DNA from: Rhynchopus euleeides
Lineage: Eukaryota > Euglenozoa > Diplonemea > Diplonemida > Diplonemidae
Direction of reading: 5' to 3'
Assembly: GCA_963210315.1 (NCBI GenBank)
Contig: OY723319.1
Span: 434,001-498,000, forward strand
DNA length: 64,000 nucleotides
Shown piece after piece: positions 1 through 9,000 of the stretch. Within the stretch, counting starts at the first letter, position 1. Each line of letters opens with the position of its first letter. Under the pieces are notes generated by a model. That model ran no database searches. It saw nothing but the letters and a program-made list of their open reading frames with translations, and was not told the DNA's origin. Both the position numbers and the translations under genes were made by a program.

Positions 1-3000
1 GCTGCAACCGGGAGCTCTGTGACGGCTGGGCTGTTGAGGACACATGCCCCTGCGCCGAAGCCCTCTTTGAAAATCCCCTCCACCGTCGCATCGTTTCCAA
101 AGGGGTTGACGGATGCGACGCACCGCGATGGGTCTGTCACGTTAAGCGCGAGGCATTGGAAGCAACCTGCGGGTGAAAAGGCCCCGGGGTTGATTTTAAT
201 CGAGGACACCCCACCCCAGTCGAGCGTCGTCACATTCGGGGGCTGCGGGTGGCCGCCCCGGAGGTTGGTCGCCTGGAGGCGGAGGCGGACGACCCTCCCG
301 GGGACACTCCTTGCGACAGCCACAATGCCCGAGGGGGTTTGGGTCGATTCGACTGCCAGAGTGCCGCTCGAAACCCAGCTCCATTCGAACAGCTCCGCCG
401 CAGCGTACGATACGGAGAAGGACTGGGCTGAGATGTTGCCCCCGTTGGGGTCCTGCAGCCCAACCGGGGGTGTCACCGTGACGTTGCAGAGGCACGGCCC
501 GCCTAGCGGCTTGTTGAATCTAAGGAGTGAGAGGCGGAACTCAGCGACGCCTCGGGAGAACCTCACCCGAGGGGGGGTGACGGACCCAGTCGCGCAGGCC
601 CCGCAGTCGACAGACGCCTCGGCATGGCCTGCAACCTCGCTCAGAGAGAGGAACCAACGGGAGTCCCCCGGCGCAGCTCCGGGGGTCTGTGCGATGAGGA
701 ATGCTTTGAAAACACAGGCCGGGTCGCCCTGCTGGAGGCCTGTCTTGGCGCAGGCAGGGGCCCCCCCTGAGGCAGTCTGGGGTTGGGACGGGTCGCTGAG
801 GGCCATCCTCTGAGCGATGAGGGAAAAATCCACCACAGGGACCTTCCTCTCCCCGTAGTAGCTCACAGCTGCGTCGTGGGGGACGCCCTCTATGAGGAAG
901 CGGAGGGGAACCGCGATGCCGGGCTGCGAGGGGGCGACGGAGATCGTCACCGCGCCAACCCCGCCCCTCTCCCCGGCGAGGGCGGGGATTGGGATCCCGT
1001 TGTGCACCAGGGTTCCGGAGGAAACCCTCACCTCGGGGTCTCCTGTTGAGAGGGTCGAAAGGACAAGCGCTTCGTCCTGCAAAACAGCTGGAATCGCCTC
1101 CGCAGCAGGCATCTGGCTCAGAGAGAGCTTCGCCGCAACCCGCGCCCCACTCCCGATAGGGTCTGAAGAATACAGGGGGTGAAACCCAGAATGTGTCGGA
1201 CCCCCCACAGTATAGGCCCTATCTCCCGCCTCATCAGATGCGTAAGCTTCGAAGGTCCAGACGCCGGTTGATGTCGGGTTGGAGAACCACTGCGTCGCCC
1301 CGTCGCGGAGGGAGAAGGCTGGCACAACGACAATCTGGGTCGGATCCGCCAGCACCGTATGGAGGTATACAGCAGGCTCCGGAGTGAAGGGAAGCGTCAC
1401 GTTACACACATAGCAAGCCCTGCTGTAGTGGAGCCGCATCATGGCGGACCCATCCTCAGTCGCATGTCCCCGCAGGGGGGTTGTGACGGTGGGGACACCA
1501 CCCCCGCCGTTCCCATTGCCAGAGATGAGGGGGTGGGGGACGGCAGGGGAGGCGCCGTCCGGCGCCCCACCCGGCGGGCCGACGCCGAAGGAGGGGATGT
1601 TGTGGGAGTCGACCTGGATGGCGGAGACGGAGAAAGGGTGCCTCTTCCGCACAGCGTTGAGCGGGCTCCCTGCGGGGATCCACTTCACCCCGCACGTCAG
1701 CACGCGGTAGGATAGGGCTGCCCCGACAGCAGGGAGTGCGCCTGTGAGGTCGTAGTGCCGCATCCTGAAGGATCCTGTCTTTTGGATTACATCAGGAACC
1801 TCCGCATCGGGGTCACCCACCGTCTTCTCCAAAAGGTACTCCAGCCAGATCTCACACCTGCTGCATGGCCTGGTGAAGAAGAAGGCAAAGGCCCCCGAGT
1901 CAGCCTGGACAAGCTGCGAGCGGTACTGCGTGGAGGAGGAGAAATCGGCGGGGGAGACAGCTGCATCACACCCTGTTGGGGGTGACGCGCCGTTCCGCGC
2001 GCTCGCCTCGAGGACAAACCCGCCGAAGCCATAACGTGTCTGTTCGGATCTCTCGTAGGCCGGGGGGCCACCCCCGGGTGGGGGAGGGCCGCGCCCCCCA
2101 ACCCATACAGCTCTGGCGTAGAGCTTCCTCCTCCACGTGCTTCCGACAAGGTCCTCCATGACCCATTTGGATTCGCGGTGTTTCGCATAGAGCATCACGT
2201 TTTTCCCTGTCACGGAGAAGACCTCGCCGACGTAGACCTGGGGGTTTGATGGGTTTCCCCCAGGGGTCGTCTGGCTCTGCACCTGGAAGGTGTCGGGGGC
2301 AGCGTCGCGGACGGAGAAGGGCTTTGTGATTTTGGTGCGCGCGGGGAGGGTCGGGAGGAGGTTGGCGGGCAGCGTGGGGTCGCCTGCCAGCATGCAGTCG
2401 GCGTCGCCGCGGCCGACGTAGCATAGGTCGATTTGGAGGGTGCACGACTCGCACAGAGCTGTGAAGACGGGCCACACGACAGCCGCACCGTCAACAGATG
2501 GAATGGAGGAGTTCAGCGTGCCCAACCCAGGGACAAAACTCGATATCATCCCCTCCCTCACCGCAAACGTCTCAGATTGGCTCGAGGGCTTGAGGGAGAA
2601 GACCGAAAAATCCCCACCGTCGTTGCAACCCGACCAGCTCCGCTTCGTCGTCTTCACCAGGGTCCCCGATGGGAAAGACCAGGCACGTTTCCCCGCCTCC
2701 GTCTTCACAGACACTTCGATGGGGAACGGGACTCCGGAATGGGCTGACCCGTCAGCTGTATAGTCCCACCCCTCCCCCGGGGGCCCCTGGGAATACGTCT
2801 TGTAGCTGTGGGTTGAGGATTGGAAGTAGCGGCGTGAGGGGCACTCCTCGTCGAGGCTGACCCCGTTGGGGGTGACCTCCCAGGAGGCGTATGTTTCGAC
2901 AGCGCTCGCCCCAATCCAGTGGAAGGAGTTCTGCGTGGTGACGTTTGCCAGCACCGCCGTGTTGGAGAAGCCTTCGTAGAGGATGGAGGACATGACAAAT

Positions 3001-6000
3001 CGCTTCCCACCCCCATCAGGCGACACTGCATCCCTTCCATAGAAGCTGAACACCACAGTGAGGTTGTCCTGCCCCACCTGCTGCAGAAGCGCCGCGGAGC
3101 GGTTCCCCGTCCGGAGAACCTGGTTCGATGAGGTGAGCGATGCTCTCGCAACCTTCCCCGACTCCGGAACCAGGTTCTGCGCACCCCCTTCAAGGGATAT
3201 GGTCACATCCAGCTGGTTGTCATAAAGGAAATACCTCGTCGAGGCTGAGGTGGACAGCATGTTGGAGGGGACGTAGTAAGGCAGGGCGGAAAACTGCAGC
3301 AGAGTTGGAGACGGCCCACACCCCGCACCCGGGCCACGGATGTTCTGCCCCCCAGGCGCTTCGGATAGGAGGGCGAGCTCCGGTGTGTAGGTTGTAGGGA
3401 TCACCCAAAGCCGCATGGTGACACAGTTAGGCCCGGTCGATTCAAACTGTGCAGCGCTGCTCCAAGATGAGTCGCATATTGAGAAGACAGCCTCCCTCAC
3501 AGGGGTCTTCTCAAAGGTTCCCGTGTCAGACCCGTAGACGAGGGAGATGCTTTGTTTTCCATCGGGGGGGAAGACGTGCGCTAGAGATGGTCTCCTTGCA
3601 ACCACATCAATCGAGCCATATGTGTAAAAATACCCGCCTTGCTTCTTAAGAATCCCCGTGTTGTGCGCAGAGTCGAGAGTCATCCCGGTGGAGCGGTAGG
3701 TTTGGGTCAGCTCGTCATAGGACCACTGCGGTGCGGTGTTGCGTGGGGAGCTTCTCATCCCCCCACGGGGGAGGAGGGTAACATTCCGGTTCGTCGAGGT
3801 GTCGACAACGAGCCCTTCTTCGGTTGGGTTCATCAGGAGAAGGGAGATGCTGACGCCCCGTTCGGCAAATGACTCCGCAGTGGCGTACCACTCTGTGCAT
3901 TCCAGGTCCGTCTCACAGAGCGCCGTGGCTCCTGTGACAGAGACTGGGCGGATGTGGAGGACAGGGTCCTGGTGGAAATAACGCGAAACAATCACCTTCG
4001 CCTCGCAGGAGTAGGCCTCGTCCCTAACCTTCACAGACCCTACAGGGGAGCCGCTCGCAACGGAGTAGACAGCCCCGACACTGTGGAACGCCAGGTTGAA
4101 CACCTCCGTGACCCCTGCGAGGGGCTCCGTCACCCCGCTGAAAAACATCCCCCGGAATGTTACCTCTGCGTTGGCCCCCATCCTCCCAGTCAGAACCTCG
4201 CCCCTCTTCAGGGTGCTGGTGGAATTCGCCTTCGCCCACACGTGAGGGTTCTTCCCCTCCAGCCTGTGCAAGCTGTACAGCCCGCCTTGCATCTGCGGAT
4301 ACCCCGTCTCCAGATGGGTCAGATCCCGGGTCAGATTGGTAAAGACCCACCACCGGGGGTACGCAGCGCTGACCCCCGGCTGTCCCCGCACCCCAGCCCC
4401 AACGGTGATTTCGAATGCGTCGGTCACACTCCCCGCCTCCCCGAAGCTGGGGCGGGCGTCGCTACAGCGAAGAACCATGTCATCCTGCTGCCATGTCATG
4501 TCCAACGTGCCCCGCTGCGGGGCTCCACCCTGGGGCAGAATGTGGGACTGCGGTCCGGCACCCCAGGTGGAATGGAATGAGACGGAGCACATCCTGCAGG
4601 GTTTTGTCGGGCGGATTGTCCACCTTGCACCCCAGCCGCTGCTCCCGAGGTGCCTGGTGCGGTATTTCCAGACAGAACAGGCGTGCGGATCTGCTGGGTT
4701 CTGCAGGAAGACACAGTCTCTCGCCCTGCGTGACTCAGGGCTCTCGTCACCCAGGAGGTACACCCCGTCGCGGTTCGACACGCCATCTGTGGGGGAGGGC
4801 CCAGCGAGAAGCGCGAAGATGTCACCATAGTGGAACTCGTCTGCGACAAACATCTCGGTGCTCTGGATGGATTTGATGTAGGTCCCGGGGATCGCTGTCA
4901 CCTGGACCCCCTCCCTCACGGAGAAATAGAGAGAGCTGCCCGATTTTTCAGCAGAGGTGACCCGGATTGTCGACGCGGGGACCCGAACCGGGGTGATCAG
5001 ATCGGAGTAGACGGAATACTGCGGATTCCCGGTGTGCCTGAAGGAGAAGACTATCTTGCACCCACCCAGAGGGAGGAAGCGCGAGCAGGCGCTGTCCGCA
5101 ACAAACACCCGGAAGGGGACTGTGAAGAAGACATCCTCAGATGTGGGTTTGTGCTGCAGGATGTTCCTCTCCACCAGGCTTGGTATCCCGGAATATACCT
5201 CCTCCGCCGCACCGGGGATCGACAGGATGTGGCTCAGGGATGAGCCTTCGATGCTGGCGGTTATCTCCCAGTTAAACATGGCGCCTGCAGCCTGCGCAAC
5301 AGCCTCTGCGCCTTTCATCGGCTGATAGATCAGCTGGTAGGGCACGAGGGCTTCGAGGTACGACCCCTCCGCAGCAACCAGCTGGTTCGCAGCAATGCTC
5401 GCATAGAATGGGGGTGCGGGAACCCTCAGAGGTGCGATCTGATGGAGCCCCCTCTGCACGTCAGTTGGGCGGACCGAATCCAGGTTGAAAGCCGTAGGGA
5501 GCGCCTTTGTCACCTTCACGACAAACCGTGTCCAAAGCCCGGATGATCCCATCGGCCCGAAGGAGAAGTTGAAGAAGACCAGCCCCTCCGTCCCCGACTC
5601 CAGGCTCGGGGTGAAGGAATGTTCAAACTTCCCCCCACGCCCCCACGCCACGGTGGCGGACCCCAGCTTACCCACCGTTTTGGCGAAGGAGGAGACGACC
5701 GTCTGGGGCACACCATCTTTTGTGTATGTGTCCCCCAGGTAGTCAGCCGCGGAGTAGGACAGGAGGACAAATCCTGTCGGGGAATACTCCGTGGGGCCTT
5801 GATATCTCGCCCGGATGGTGACGGTGCACAGCACCTCATGCTGGCAGGTGACTATCAGACAGTCCGGGGAGTTCACCTCGGCACAGCCCGACGCGCTCTG
5901 CTTGGTCCCAAAGAGGGATGGGTTTGTCTCGAGCCCTCCGATGCTGATGGAGTCCGGCTGGTGGGAGAGGACGTTCACCCAGAGGGCAGAGGAGTCGACG

Positions 6001-9000
6001 TAAGCGCCGTCCTCTCTCCTAGCGGAGAACTTCAGGCCACACCCGAAGAAGTTGTTCGGACAGGCAGAGGTGTACTGAATGGAGAACCGGGTAACCCCAT
6101 TGTGCATAAACTGCTTCAGCCCATTCACAGGCCAACCGTACACCTCCGCGGTCTCTCCGGAACAGGTCGGGTTGATGTTCGCAACGTCGAAGTCGCCGTT
6201 ATCCTCCGGGAGGTAATTCGTGTCACAACGGAGCCCCACAGTCCATGAGGTGGTAGCCCGACACCGGAGGACTTCAACAGGGTAAGCCCCTATAGGCAGC
6301 ACGGTGCCCGACTCCGATGCGACAACCGCTTCAAAATCCACCGTTGTGCCAGATCTGATTAGAGGAGTGTGTGACAGCTTCCCCGTCGCCGTGTCTGTTA
6401 TGTCCGCCTCCGCAACCTGCCCATACTGCGCTTCTAGCCCGACAGCATATTCTACAAATCTCTTCGACGCGTCAAACTGCAGGTTATGCCTCACCGCGAG
6501 CCGGGTCGGGGAGACGCTCACCCAAAACCCCGTCTCCCCTCCGCTCGCCTTCTCCGACCCTCTGTTGATCATCTGATACGCCACGCCCTTGCGTGATATG
6601 TAGACCCGGTAGAGCGTGCTGTAATACCTCTGGAGTGCCTCCCCAGCTTTATAGACGCACAGCTTATACCCCCCGGTGCTGGAGGGGTAAGGCGGGGGCA
6701 GGGCGAAGCTGGCGGTGCCATTCGGCGGGAGGGCAACGACAGCCGACTCGTTGCTTGCCCTGCTGAGGGTGTGCCACCCGGTTCCGTCAGTCGGGGTCGC
6801 CGCGCTACCCCATGGAGTGTGTGTCGGGGCGGGGCAGACCTGCGATGAGTTGATAACCCTGATCAGGTCTCTGCGGAACCCCCCTGAATTCTGCGTTGTG
6901 CACGGCACCCCTTCCCCACTCACCTCGGAGTCGCCAGAGCACCAAGAAGATACAGCGCTGAACCCCCCGGAGGAGACGTTCTTCACGACATGGAGGTCAT
7001 ACGCCGTGACATTCCGCCTGTCAGGCGAAGCCGCAAACTCCAGAAAGGTGGGGTGTGAATACAGATGGTGGTCCCCCGTGCTCCCAACCACCCAATGCCA
7101 CGGCTGGTCAACAGAGACCCCGTTCTTCATGACTTTATAGCAGACGATATAGGCACCGGTCATCACAGGGATATGGAGGTTTGCATGGATAAGCAGACTC
7201 TTCCCAGGCTCTTCAGGGAGAAGCCCGGGGCAGGGCACCCCATCTGATGGAGTGCATGCCTCTAGGTTTGTCGAGGAGTCAACAGAGGGACCGGTGCAGT
7301 CGGGGGAGATTTGTTTAGACCAGGTGGAGAGATCGCCCCAAAGAGTCACGTTGTCACCAACAGTGGGGGTGTTCTGCCTCGGGAAGGACACCGCAACCAG
7401 CTTAAACTTGTGAAAGGCCCGGTCTGCGTTGGAGATGGAGGATGCGGCTGTAAAGACAAACCCGGATCCGACTCTAACAGGCTCTGCCACAGAGGCGGTT
7501 GAAGGGTTTAAGACATACTGCGTCGAAGCCCCGGCAAGCCCAAGAGATGCGTGATGCCTCACGCCATGGAGGAGGCTGTGCGCCGGACGCAGCGGCTGGT
7601 CCAAACTCCACGAGGTAACCGCCGCAGGCTCTGCGTGAAATGCGGGAAACCCCACCTCGTTGAAAACCCGGACCTGCCCCGCAATGCCGCTGGCCTGCCG
7701 CACCTCCACCCACCGCCGCTCCACGGTGTGCTGCCCCTGCAGGTAACCCCCCAGGAACCTGGTGTATATGCATATCTTATAGACGGTGGGCAGATTCCCC
7801 TCTGGGAGTGGCAGTGACAGCTTCATCTCTGCGATATCCGATATACCATCCGCCGGGCCGAGATCCGTCACCCCTCCGGTGTGTGAGGCGACCCCGACGT
7901 GGGTTGAGTTCCCCCCCCAGACACGGCTGTCCAGGCCTGGGGTGTGGCAGGCGTTGTCCCACCGGACCAGCTTCGCCACATCCCCACCGGGTGAGATGTC
8001 GAACGTCTCCAGGGTGAGGGCCGGGTCACAGCCACCTCCTGCAACCGCTTGGCACCTCAGCAGGTTGACGGTTGTCAGACCCGTGTTGACAGGCTGGAAC
8101 CCCGGGCGGACATACCACCTCACTCCGTTGTCCGCAACGGTATAACTTGTGGTGCCCATCCGGTGCCAGGAGAAGGCGTCACGCCGACTCTCACGAATCT
8201 GAATGCAGAGTATATACTCCCCTGCATCGTGTGGGACGTTAAGGTAGAAGTGGAGGCTGGACCATGTCTGAGGAGGTAGAGAATTCCCGTTGCTGTCAAC
8301 AAGAGAGGTTCGCGGCTCCGCCATGAAGACAACTCGGGTGGAAGAGGAGAATCGTTCCCCCTCGGTGGAGGCAGCCGGCGCCGCGCAGTTCTGGTTGTGC
8401 ATTTCAGACTGGGGGGCGTACCTCACGAGCTTTGCGTAGAACGCCTGCAGAATGGGCTCCTTCAGACCCCCCGTCACGTTGTTCACCCCTGTGTTGTTGA
8501 GCCGGAGGAGCTTGGGGTATTCCAGATCGAACCTCTTCAGCTCCCCTGCGAGCAGCACGACGGATCGCAGCTTCGGGGAGAGCACTTTGGGGGGGTTTGA
8601 GGGAAACACCTCAAACGACGTGTTGAAGATAACCCAGTTGGGCGACGCCGTCTGGCGGTAGCATATCTGGTAGAGGTTACCCCCGCCCCCGCCGGGGGCG
8701 CGGAACGCCGGAAGGGGGAGGGTTGCGGCAACGCGTTGGAGCTCCCTCCCCTCCACATCGTATGGTGTGATGTCGTCGAAAAATCCAGGCGTTGTCCGGG
8801 CGAAATCCGCGAGAGCCTTCGAAGTGCTGTTGCAGGGAGCCCCCCCGCACATCGCCTTCACGGGATCCGCATCGATGCAGGGTGATGTATGAGGGGGGAG
8901 ATTCTCATTAAACCACAGCCCTGTGTTGGTGAAAGCCCCCTCCCCGCTCACCGGGCAGTATGGAGAGAGGAAGGTATCTGCCATCGCGGGGTTCCAATTC